From an uncultured Pirellulaceae bacterium (GTDB lineage: Bacteria > Planctomycetota > Planctomycetia > Pirellulales > Pirellulaceae), in contig CALDHM010000033.1 of NCBI GenBank assembly GCA_937941455.1, forward strand, positions 1-64,000: a DNA stretch of 64,000 nt, read 5' to 3'. The notes beneath the pieces are model-generated. The model had not been told where the DNA came from, did not search any database, and saw only the letters and a program-made list of their open reading frames with translations. A program made the translations under genes and the position numbers. Positions 55,701 through 62,902 of the stretch are shown piece after piece. The stretch's first letter is position 1. Every line of letters begins with the position of its first letter.

Positions 55701-55945
55701 GTGTCATTGGCGGCATGCTGACATCGACCTTGCTGACGCTGGTCGTCATTCCCGTCGTGTATAGTTTGCTGGACGATCTAAGCGGCTGGCTGCTGCGAGG
55801 CAAGGAAGTCAAATCAAACCAATCGGCGGCGCTGCCAGAGCCAAAACGCGCTGCCCGCTCGGAACAGAACGGCGACGGCCATTTGCCCAAGGCGTCCGAG
55901 TCTCCCGCCGTCGACCGTCCGGCTGCCGAAGTTGTCCATCCCTGA
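52751..55945 (+). CDS. RND efflux pump, HAE1/AcrB-like inner-membrane subunit (pump 1)
   Basis: A 1064-residue RND protein with twelve membrane helices and two large periplasmic loops. The proton-relay residues are present: D399-D400 in SVGMVIDDSIVVLEN and K918 in GLVTKNAILLVDY. Marker motifs include NAYRQMEQGKSRRQAALDGM and the AGMLPIAVGMGAGSESRQPM of the C-terminal half. Such pumps export drugs, detergents, lipids or other hydrophobic compounds with proton influx. The substrate is not determined. The C-terminal tail is about 50 residues long and Ser/Ala-rich. Confidence 0.95.
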   Translation: MRISAIAISRPVLATMVVMAMIVFGVVAYQRIGVDLFPAVEFPVVTISVIYEGADPETMETDVAEPIEEAVNTISGIKSLRSESSTGMTLVLVEFQLSRNIDVATQDVRDKVTSIRANLPLGIEQPIIEKFDPDSAPIMAVSLSGPVSIRELTRYADDVVKPLIEGVNGVGSVAIVGGREREIRIWLRADDLRRYHVTADEVIRAIERENLEFPGGRIETSDRELVVKTKGKLRRAADFSGVVVATSGLVPVRLGDVARVEDGMEDFRTLSRLNGERAVSLEIRRQSGENMLAVAQGVKQRLERLRGDLPEGFNLTITQDLSRFVTASVNETQTGLILGGILAVLVILAFLRSWRGALVAAVTIPTTVIATYALMWASGFTLNIMSLLALSISVGMVIDDSIVVLENAYRQMEQGKSRRQAALDGMAEIGFAVIATSLAIIAVFVPVAFMDGLIGRFFVEFGLTVTFAVIVSTFVAVWLSPMLCSRVLEIVPQHGWLFNVVERLFVAVESVYGRVIRWALRRRWTVTALALGSFLGSLALLPFVGTEFVPEQDEAQFRVQLEAPLGSSIDRTSRIVAEVERRLRALPYVTNLYTTIGSSQQDRVNYAATLVQLPDKSQRDLTQHQIMALARAAVADLTHTKISVEYIPRVSGGGFRAAPIQYNLRGGDIALLERIGQQMVERLRAIPGIVDVNLTYDSSKPEIEILPNRDRAADLGIDIESMGKTVQSLIGGRRISTFEDGGKSYDVRIRLAEIDRGRSEAVAALPVRARSGELVEFRSLAEVREGTGPVQIDRENRMRQVTIMANLEKTKPLGAALNEVLAIEREIGLPPGVRSAFTGAADLMAETFSSMIFALVLALVLIYMVLASQFESFIHPFTIMVSVPLSVGGALGALALTGLTLNIFSMIGMVMLLGLVTKNAILLVDYTNFLRRERGLAMTDALLVAGPIRLRPILMTTLSTVAGMLPIAVGMGAGSESRQPMGACVIGGMLTSTLLTLVVIPVVYSLLDDLSGWLLRGKEVKSNQSAALPEPKRAARSEQNGDGHLPKASESPAVDRPAAEVVHP

Positions 55946-56109
55946 GCTGGATCACGTCCGTTCGATGATGGTGATTGTCGAAACGTTGAGCCGAATCGAT
56001 CCTGATCGGCGATCAGCGTCGCATTCTGCCTTGCGAATTGGATGAAAAACCGCGAACATAGAGCAGCGTTGACAGGATGATCGTTTAAGCTGCGGCGGCA
56101 GGTAACGGC

Positions 56110-56802
56110 GTGAGTAACGTAGAGCACACTCGATTTGATGGATCACGGCGGTCTTTTTCTTCATCGCCGTTGGTTATTGGCCTGACGGGTGGCATCGCTT
56201 TGTGCGTCGCAGGTTTTGCGATGTTTCCTTGGGACTTTATCTTGTCCGATTGGTTGTCCCTGGAATATCTGCCGGGGGACTTAGCGCGCTGCATCGAGCT
56301 TTCGGAGTTCTTCGCCCACGGGTTCGGCATTGCAGTGATTCTCATCACCGCTTGGCTGTTGGACCCCGCCTCGCGTGGTCGCCTCAGGCGCGTTGTCGCA
56401 GCAATGATCCTGACCACGATGGTGATTCACGTCATCAAGTTTTCAGTCGTGCGGGTGAGACCAGTGGAATTGCGCGATCGAGGTATGGTGGTCCAGTCGT
56501 CATTTTTACTGGCAGATGATGCCGACGAACAATCGCGAATTCGCGACGAATGGATCGATACCGCGCTGCAGTCGTTTCCGTCGGGACATAGTGGAGCGGC
56601 GGCTGCCTTGGCCGTTGGTTTAGCCTTCCTGTATCCGCGCGGCAGATGGTGGTTTCTGATTTTAGCGAACCTCGCTTGTTTTCAGCGCGTCGCTGTATTT
56701 GCCCATTGGCCCAGTGATGTGTTGGTCGGGGCAGGAATTGGGGTCGCGATCGGTTATTTGGTAATGAGTTATCAGTCCGCTGGCAAATCGCTCAATCGGT
56801 AG
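56110..56802 (+). CDS. PAP2-family phosphatase
   Basis: A 230-residue membrane protein with the three PAP2 motifs: KFSVVRVRP (KxxxxxxRP), FPSGHSGAAAA (PSGH) and FQRVAVFAHWPSDVLVGAG (the RxxxxxHxxxD site). Five or six hydrophobic helices surround them. It dephosphorylates lipid phosphates such as undecaprenyl pyrophosphate or phosphatidate on the periplasmic side. The start is GTG at 56110. It is the last coding gene before a tRNA and between the two RND operons; a link to either is not shown. Confidence 0.9.
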   Translation: MSNVEHTRFDGSRRSFSSSPLVIGLTGGIALCVAGFAMFPWDFILSDWLSLEYLPGDLARCIELSEFFAHGFGIAVILITAWLLDPASRGRLRRVVAAMILTTMVIHVIKFSVVRVRPVELRDRGMVVQSSFLLADDADEQSRIRDEWIDTALQSFPSGHSGAAAALAVGLAFLYPRGRWWFLILANLACFQRVAVFAHWPSDVLVGAGIGVAIGYLVMSYQSAGKSLNR

Positions 56803-56946
56803 CCAATCGGCTCGAGCTCGATCACATCTAAACGATAAACAAATCTTGTTCATGAATAGTGGCGTTTGGCAAGGCGCTTTCGCTTGCCACTCCCCGCTGT
56901 GGCATTGCAAGAAAATGGCTGCTTGGTAAAATTCGGCGACTTACAG

Positions 56947-57021
56947 CGGGGCGTAGCGCAGTCTGGCTAGCGCACCTGGTTTGGGACCAGGGGGTCGGGG
57001 GTTCAAATCCCTCCGCCCCGA
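56947..57021 (+). tRNA. tRNA-Pro (anticodon TGG)
   Basis: CGGGGCG at 56947-56953 pairs with CGCCCCG at 57014-57020, with A57021 as discriminator. The anticodon stem is CCTGG (56975-56979) and CCAGG (56987-56991), loop TTTGGGA, anticodon TGG at 56982-56984. The T-loop GTTCAAATCC is standard. The CCA end is not encoded. Confidence 0.95.
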
Positions 57022-57034
57022 CTGTTTCAAAGCA

Positions 57035-57072
57035 AATCCTGCCGGCTCTCGCATGGGCGGCAGGATTTTTTT
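57035..57072 (+). terminator. Rho-independent terminator after tRNA-Pro
   Basis: AATCCTGCCG at 57035-57044 pairs perfectly with CGGCAGGATT at 57058-57067, followed by a run of T to 57072. It begins 13 bases after the tRNA and so ends that transcript. Confidence 0.9.
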
Positions 57073-57203
57073 GCTGATGTCGTAAACTTCGCGAAAAAGT
57101 CGTCGCGTCAGAACGCGGACACATCGGGACGGGATGATAAAACTGGAGCCCCGCCATGCGGCAGCACCGATGCGTTGTGAGGTTTCTGCTTGCTGTTTTC
57201 AAT

Positions 57204-57281
57204 GAGATCCTAACCCACAACCAGTCCTCGCTTACGCTTCGGGCTACGGTTGCTCACCGATTTTGGATAGGCTTTTAGCTC
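57204..57281. repeat. Family B inverted-repeat element, copy B3
   Basis: The reverse complement reads GAGCTAAAAGCCTATCCAAA, then ATCGGTGAGCAACC and CCCGAAGCGTAAGCGAGG, close to copy B1 and in the same orientation as B2. It overlaps the end of the pump gene that reads leftwards and supplies its TAA stop at 57275-57277. Confidence 0.7.
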
Positions 57282-60200
57282 GGTGCCAAGGCTTCCTCCC
57301 GATTCTCGGCTCCCACATGATCCCCCGCAGATAGGGAGTGGTTCGCGACCGATTTGGATCGTCCATTTCGGCTGAGCACATACCCGCAGGGGATGAGTGC
57401 CAAAGCGAGAAATGTTGCCCCCAGAATCCCGCCGGCGATGGCAACGGCAAGCGGGGGCCAAAATCCGCCCCCCCCTAAAATCAACGGCAAGAAGCCGGCG
57501 ATGGTCGTCAGGGTCGTCGCGAGAACATGTCGTGTCGAACGGAGCAACACATTGTGAATCGCCGCGCAATTCCCCGACCGCGCCGCCTTGTCACCCCGAA
57601 TCGCCGCGAGGACGACGATCGAATCGTTGATCGCAACTCCGATCAAACCCATCGTCCCCACGATCGGCATGAAGCCGAAGGGAAATCCGAATATCCACAA
57701 TGAACCCATGCTCAAACCGACCGACAGAACTCCGATGACCGCAATCAAGGCAGCCGAGCGGAACGACTGGAACGACAAGACCAGCGTTGCTAACATCAGG
57801 ACGGCCAAGACGCCGACATTGGCCATCAAATTGCCAATCGCATCATTACGTTTTGCCACCTCGCCGCCGTAACTCAGCGAGTAGCCAGCGGGTAGCACGA
57901 AACCACATTCCTGCAGGCGACGTTCGAAATCGTTCAGAATCGGTGCCGTCAATTCTCCTGAGCGCGTAAAGGCCTGGATTTCGTTCATTCTTCGACCGTC
58001 AAGGCGAGCGATTCCAGCGGGCTCGGGGAGGAGTTTCATCGAGCCCAGCGTCGAGAGGGGAATCCCCACGAATTCCGGCCGGTTCGAATTGATTTTGCCA
58101 GGCGTTTGACCGCTGCCAGAACTGGCTGCCGATAGCGATAATAGATTCAACGAAGAGATCAGATGAATGTCCGCTCGTTCCTGATTACCCACCCGCACTC
58201 GAATCGGGACTTCTTCGATCCCCTCCAAGATCGACCCCGACACAGCCCCCTCAAGCAAACCGTTCAGCTGTCGCGCGACGTGATTGTAATCCAAGCCTAA
58301 GACTCGAGCTTGGGCGTGATCGACATCGAAATTGATCTTGGGGAGCACGTCTTGCAACTCCGCACGCGTCGCGATGACCTTGGGAGTGTCAGCCAAACAG
58401 CACCTAACCTGCTGCCCTAATCGACTTAATTCATCGAGATCGGGACCGAAGATCCTAACCTCGATCGGCGCGTAAAACGAAGGCCCCTGTTCCAGTAGTC
58501 GCACGAGCGTCAGTGATTGCGGAAATTTCTGTTCGAGGCAGCACTGCAATTCACGAACGAACGCGACACCATTGTCCGCCGCATCGCGCTGAATGATCGC
58601 TTGAGCGTAACGCGATGAATTTTTGCGACTGGGAATCAAGTTGTAGTAGAACACGGGCACACTTTCGCCGACGAACCAATACACACCGCGAATTCCGTCG
58701 ACCTTCTGCAACTCGGCCGTCATTGCCTCGGTGAGACGCTTTGTTTCATCGATGGAGGTGCCGGGGGACAATTCGATTTCAATATGAACTTGATCCCGAT
58801 CGGCTGCCGGAAAAAACTGAATCGGCAGGCGACTCGCGGCGACGAATCCAGCAAGTGGTACAAGCAAGGAAACGGCGATGCCCCAATGAGGACGTTGGAG
58901 CAAAAACATCAAAGTACGACTCCACAGCCGACCCAGTCGGTCGCTGTGAAAACCGGAACGCCACCACGAAGGACGCTCGCAGGGGTCGACTTTGATCCCC
59001 AGGCCGGCGAGTGCCGGAACCACGGTCATACCCAACACGAACGACGAGGCAATGGCCAAAATCACGCTGATGGCGATACTCCCCACGAATTCGCCGGCGG
59101 GGCCTGGCATGAGCGCGATCGGTGCGAAGGCGAAGGCCGTCGTGAGCGTCGACCCCAGTAGCGGAATCGCCAAATGGCGAACGCAACTGCCCACCGCCTG
59201 GAGCGGCGGTTGTCCCCCGCGTAACTCCCGGCCGACTTCGTCCACCATCACGATCGCATTGTCGATCAACAACCCAAGTGCGATGATGAGTCCCGTCACC
59301 GACATCTGGTGAATGGGGACGTCCAAAAATCTCAAACCGGCCAACACCATTAACGACACGATGGGGAGTGCCGAGCCAACGATCAGCGCTGACCGCCAGC
59401 CCATCAAAAACAAAATCACGGCGAAAACTGCGACGCCACCGACGATCAGGTTGCCCAACAGCGATGCCAGCCGAGCCTCAACGTAGGGGGATTGGCTGAA
59501 GATCACCTCCAGTTCGACACCTTGCGGAAGTTCTGACGAGAAAGCGGCCAGGATTTTCGCGATTTCTCTCGTCCACAGGTCGATGCGAAAGTCGTTCCGC
59601 ACCAGAGCGCCGACCACGACAGCCCGCGCACCGTTGATGGTGGCCAGCGTCGCTGGCGGCGATACGGCTCCGCGCTCGATGGTGGCGATGTCGGAAAGTT
59701 GCAGCGAGACGCCATCGCGATTGGTTTGAATCGGCGTGGACGCCAAACGGTTGAGCGAATTAATTTCACCGCTTACCTCGAGTAACAAGGCGCCGGCGGG
59801 CCCGCGGGCTTGGCCGGCCGAGACCTTCGAGTCGCTCGCCCCGATCTGCCGCGAGACCTCAATTGCCGACAGGCTCAAAGCCGCAGCCGCTTCCGGATTG
59901 ATCGTGACGGTGATCTCTTCGTGAGGATCACCGAAGAGTTCAGTCTTCTCTGTGCCGGGAACCGATCGCAAACGCTCTTCGAGCACGCGTGCCCACCGCC
60001 GCAACAGTGCTGGACTCTCCTGCGTGCCGCCACGCCACTTGACAGCCAACAGCATCGCAAAGGCCTTGATCTCAATTTGTTCGAATTCGGGACGGGAGGC
60101 TTCGGCGGGCAGTTGGACGATGGCGTCCTCGAGCTTGCCGCGAACTCGCGACCAAATTACGGGAGCTTCGATCGCCGTGACTGAATCCAGCAATTCGATC

Positions 60201-60487
60201 TGGATGAATGAAACGCCCAAGCGACTCGTCGAACGGATTTCTTTGACTTTCTCGATCTTTTTGATCTCGTCCTCGAGTTTCTCGGTCACTAGCGCCTCGA
60301 CAAGTTTCGCATCGGCACCGGGGAGGAGCGTCGTCACACTCGCCGCTCGCGGGGCTAACAGCGGATCCTCCATGCGCGGCATCACCAGCGCCGATGAAAT
60401 TCCTGCCACCACGATCAGGCCCAAGGTCAAACCCAGCAGTCGCGGATCGCGGTAAAACAGAGTTGCCAATCCCCAATCTGAAACCAC
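57275..60487 (-). CDS. RND efflux pump, inner-membrane subunit (pump 2)
   Basis: I use the GTG at 60487, which has AAGGA seven bases upstream and lies 11 bases after the adaptor stop, giving 1070 residues; an ATG 36 bases earlier would overlap the adaptor gene. The fold is RND: twelve helices, two periplasmic loops, NDSIVVLAAIRGDKAA in the C-terminal half. The relay differs from AcrB, with D409 then N410 in GLLIDNAIVMVDE and N954 where the conserved Lys normally sits (GVAINDSIVVL). It is in an operon with an adaptor and a TetR regulator, with no outer-membrane channel. The substrate is unknown. Confidence 0.92.
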   Translation of the reverse strand: MVSDWGLATLFYRDPRLLGLTLGLIVVAGISSALVMPRMEDPLLAPRAASVTTLLPGADAKLVEALVTEKLEDEIKKIEKVKEIRSTSRLGVSFIQIELLDSVTAIEAPVIWSRVRGKLEDAIVQLPAEASRPEFEQIEIKAFAMLLAVKWRGGTQESPALLRRWARVLEERLRSVPGTEKTELFGDPHEEITVTINPEAAAALSLSAIEVSRQIGASDSKVSAGQARGPAGALLLEVSGEINSLNRLASTPIQTNRDGVSLQLSDIATIERGAVSPPATLATINGARAVVVGALVRNDFRIDLWTREIAKILAAFSSELPQGVELEVIFSQSPYVEARLASLLGNLIVGGVAVFAVILFLMGWRSALIVGSALPIVSLMVLAGLRFLDVPIHQMSVTGLIIALGLLIDNAIVMVDEVGRELRGGQPPLQAVGSCVRHLAIPLLGSTLTTAFAFAPIALMPGPAGEFVGSIAISVILAIASSFVLGMTVVPALAGLGIKVDPCERPSWWRSGFHSDRLGRLWSRTLMFLLQRPHWGIAVSLLVPLAGFVAASRLPIQFFPAADRDQVHIEIELSPGTSIDETKRLTEAMTAELQKVDGIRGVYWFVGESVPVFYYNLIPSRKNSSRYAQAIIQRDAADNGVAFVRELQCCLEQKFPQSLTLVRLLEQGPSFYAPIEVRIFGPDLDELSRLGQQVRCCLADTPKVIATRAELQDVLPKINFDVDHAQARVLGLDYNHVARQLNGLLEGAVSGSILEGIEEVPIRVRVGNQERADIHLISSLNLLSLSAASSGSGQTPGKINSNRPEFVGIPLSTLGSMKLLPEPAGIARLDGRRMNEIQAFTRSGELTAPILNDFERRLQECGFVLPAGYSLSYGGEVAKRNDAIGNLMANVGVLAVLMLATLVLSFQSFRSAALIAVIGVLSVGLSMGSLWIFGFPFGFMPIVGTMGLIGVAINDSIVVLAAIRGDKAARSGNCAAIHNVLLRSTRHVLATTLTTIAGFLPLILGGGGFWPPLAVAIAGGILGATFLALALIPCGYVLSRNGRSKSVANHSLSAGDHVGAENREEALAPS

Positions 60488-60497
60488 AGATGATTCC

Positions 60498-61925
60498 TTA
60501 TTCTGGTGGAGCGATACGAACAAGTTGGCCAGGCGTCACGCGATTCACGCCGGTCGCAACGATCAGGTCTCCCGAATTCAGCTCGCCTTGCACCAGCGCA
60601 CGGTCGGTGTCGATTTGTAAGATTTCGACATCGCGACGTTCCAGTCGGAAAAGGCCGACACTTGCAGACCTTCCCGCCGATGAATCGGCCGTTACGACGT
60701 AAACCGACCACAAGCCGCGTTGTCCCCGCGCAAGCGATTTGTAGGGAATCCAAATTCCCGGCTGGCGAATCGATTGTTCCAGGCGAACGCGAATCATCCG
60801 GCCCGGCAAGGGTAGGCAGTCTAGAGCCTTTGCAGTTGCCATGTGGGATCGGTGGACTGGATCGCTTGTCGACGAATCGGCGTCGTCGGGTGATTGAATT
60901 TTGAAACGAGTGGTCACCGTGCGGGTCACCGGATCGATTTCTGGTAAAACCGTTTTTAGTTGGCCCAAAAGTTTGTGCTGATCGACGGTCAAGGGATAGG
61001 TCTTGCCGATTTCCAAGCTCCCGGCGATGCCTGGAGGAATACCGATCCAAGCCTCCAGATCTTGCTGCTCGACGACTCTCAGCACGGGCTGACCCATGTT
61101 CACAATCGACCCCTCATCGAGCAGCCGTTGGGCGATGGTCCCATCAAACGGCGCGCGTAATTGGCTTTCCCGGATGTCGATTTCGATCCGCTGCAACATC
61201 GCGTCCAAGCGTGCGAGCTCGGCCTGTTGTGCCCGAATTCGCTCGACGCGCGTTCCTTCCTCCAACTCAGCCAGCCGATTTTTGGCCGCGTTCAGCCGCT
61301 CGGTGACCGAACGCAATAAGGATCGAGTGTCATCGAATTCTTGTTCTGAAATCGCTCGACCGGCGAGCAAGCGCTGCTTGCGTTGGAACTCGATCTCTGC
61401 GAGTTCGCGTTGCGACTCGAAATCTTCGACCTCAGAGCGAGCCGCCGCGATCGTTTGTTGCCGCGGTCCAGAGATCAGTTCGTCGAGAACAGCTTGAGCC
61501 CCATCTTTTTGGGCTTGTGCCTCTGCCAGCGATGCGCGTAGCGACCCGGTGTCTAATTCAGCCAAGACCTGTCCCGCCGCGACGGATGCCCCTTGCTCAA
61601 CGTAGACGGTTTCGAGAATGCCGGTCCGTTTGAAGCCTAGTTCGCTGGTGCGGGCCGCCTTGATGGTGCCGCTGTATTCGCGCGGCATGTTGATGGAATC
61701 GACGCGGATCGCCTCGGCAACCTCGACGGTAGGATAGCTGCGAAAGTCTGTAATATCACTCTCCCTACCGAGCGCGGTCGATTTTTTTGTTCCTAGGTTT
61801 GGCAGCGCCAAGCACAGAGCCGTCAGTGCCAGTCCGACCGTGACCACGCTGCCAAAGTATCGTCCCGTCAAAAATTGACGAATAGTCAATAACAGAGCAG
61901 ACGGTGCGGCTTTGGTCTTTGTCAT
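60498..61925 (-). CDS. RND efflux periplasmic adaptor subunit (pump 2)
   Basis: The ATG at 61925 gives MTKTKAAPSALLLTIRQFLT and a membrane anchor helix to about residue 40, with 475 residues in all. The adaptor pattern is clear: YSGTIKAARTSELGFKRTGI, VEQGASVAAGQVLAELDTGS for the lipoyl domain, a long coiled coil at about 125-240, and LRAPFDGTIAQRLLDEGSIV for the second lipoyl half. It links the pump at 57275 to an outer-membrane partner that is not present here. It lies 11 bases after the regulator stop. Confidence 0.92.
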   Translation of the reverse strand: MTKTKAAPSALLLTIRQFLTGRYFGSVVTVGLALTALCLALPNLGTKKSTALGRESDITDFRSYPTVEVAEAIRVDSINMPREYSGTIKAARTSELGFKRTGILETVYVEQGASVAAGQVLAELDTGSLRASLAEAQAQKDGAQAVLDELISGPRQQTIAAARSEVEDFESQRELAEIEFQRKQRLLAGRAISEQEFDDTRSLLRSVTERLNAAKNRLAELEEGTRVERIRAQQAELARLDAMLQRIEIDIRESQLRAPFDGTIAQRLLDEGSIVNMGQPVLRVVEQQDLEAWIGIPPGIAGSLEIGKTYPLTVDQHKLLGQLKTVLPEIDPVTRTVTTRFKIQSPDDADSSTSDPVHRSHMATAKALDCLPLPGRMIRVRLEQSIRQPGIWIPYKSLARGQRGLWSVYVVTADSSAGRSASVGLFRLERRDVEILQIDTDRALVQGELNSGDLIVATGVNRVTPGQLVRIAPPE

Positions 61926-61936
61926 GGGGATTTTGC

Positions 61937-62686
61937 CTAGCGTGAAAGGGGGAATTGGAGTTGTTCGAGCCGAGACAGCTCGGGCAGGAACTGAGTGTGC
62001 AGCACTTTTTCCGCAACGATTGAATAATCGTAATCGGTAGACAGAGGTCGCCATTGGAAACCGTCGAGCAGATGATTGGCCAACAGCCTGACCCGGGAAT
62101 AAGGCTCATTTATTCCGAGTTGAGCCAAATTAGGATTACTGGCTGCCAATGAGTAGGCGCCAGAAACGAGGGACCACAGGCCGTAGACAAGATCCTGGGG
62201 CGTGAACCCCTCAGGCAACTTTAAATTGTTTTCAGCCACGCCCGCGGACACGATTTTGGCGACGCTCGCCATGCACTGCATCTCGCACGACTGGAACTGT
62301 TGACGCCGACGCTCACTTGCCTTTTCCCAGATCGAGGAAATACGGATCATTTGTTCCAGAAAAAAGTGGTGGGGATAAAGGCGGGCGAAAATCTCGGAAG
62401 CCACCCCGATTCCTTGCAACCTTTCCCGCGATAACCCGGGAAATTCGCTTCCCCGGCGAAACAGCTCAATGCGACTTTCCATCGTGCGGATCCCCAACGC
62501 CAAAATGATCTCTTCTTTATTTGGGAAATGGTTGTAAATCGTGCCTTTCGAGTATTCCAAAGACTCGGCGATTCGGTCCATGTTGAGGCCGTGATAGCCC
62601 TCGGACAAAATCAGCGATTGGGCGACGCTGAGGATTTTTTCCTCGCGTTGTTGGATTTCGCGTTTTTTTCGTGTGACCTTAGTCAT
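61937..62686 (-). CDS. TetR-family transcriptional regulator (RND operon 2)
   Basis: A 249-residue protein whose N-terminus is strongly basic (MTKVTRKKREIQQREEKIL). The helix-turn-helix region is NMDRIAESLEYSKGTIYNHF, with PNKEEIILALGI following, standard for TetR. The helical remainder should bind the inducer. It heads the operon with adaptor and pump. Two overlapping palindromes right in front of the start are the likely operator, so it probably represses its own operon. Confidence 0.9.
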   Translation of the reverse strand: MTKVTRKKREIQQREEKILSVAQSLILSEGYHGLNMDRIAESLEYSKGTIYNHFPNKEEIILALGIRTMESRIELFRRGSEFPGLSRERLQGIGVASEIFARLYPHHFFLEQMIRISSIWEKASERRRQQFQSCEMQCMASVAKIVSAGVAENNLKLPEGFTPQDLVYGLWSLVSGAYSLAASNPNLAQLGINEPYSRVRLLANHLLDGFQWRPLSTDYDYSIVAEKVLHTQFLPELSRLEQLQFPLSR

Positions 62687-62688
62687 TT

Positions 62689-62712
62689 CGTCAATTATTG
62701 ACGTTTCGTCAA
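62689..62712 (-). promoter_or_regulatory. Double palindrome, candidate TetR operator (RND operon 2)
   Basis: CGTCAATTATTGACG at 62689-62703 and TTGACGTTTCGTCAA at 62698-62712 are palindromes that share six bases, with TGACG/CGTCA half-sites. They lie directly before the regulator's ATG at 62686. Confidence 0.65.
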
Positions 62713-62902
62713 ATCTGTCAAGGGGCGGGAAGGGGATTTTTGAGAATCGTTAGAAATCTCCCAAAAATCCCAAATTTACAAGGTCTCGATCGATTCAGAC
62801 GCCTATTTGAATGCACAAAAACGGCCGAATGTTCCGATAAATCCGAACAGACGACTCGTTTCACGCTTTCCCGCTCCGGTACCGAAGTTGAAGGGTAGCA
62901 AC

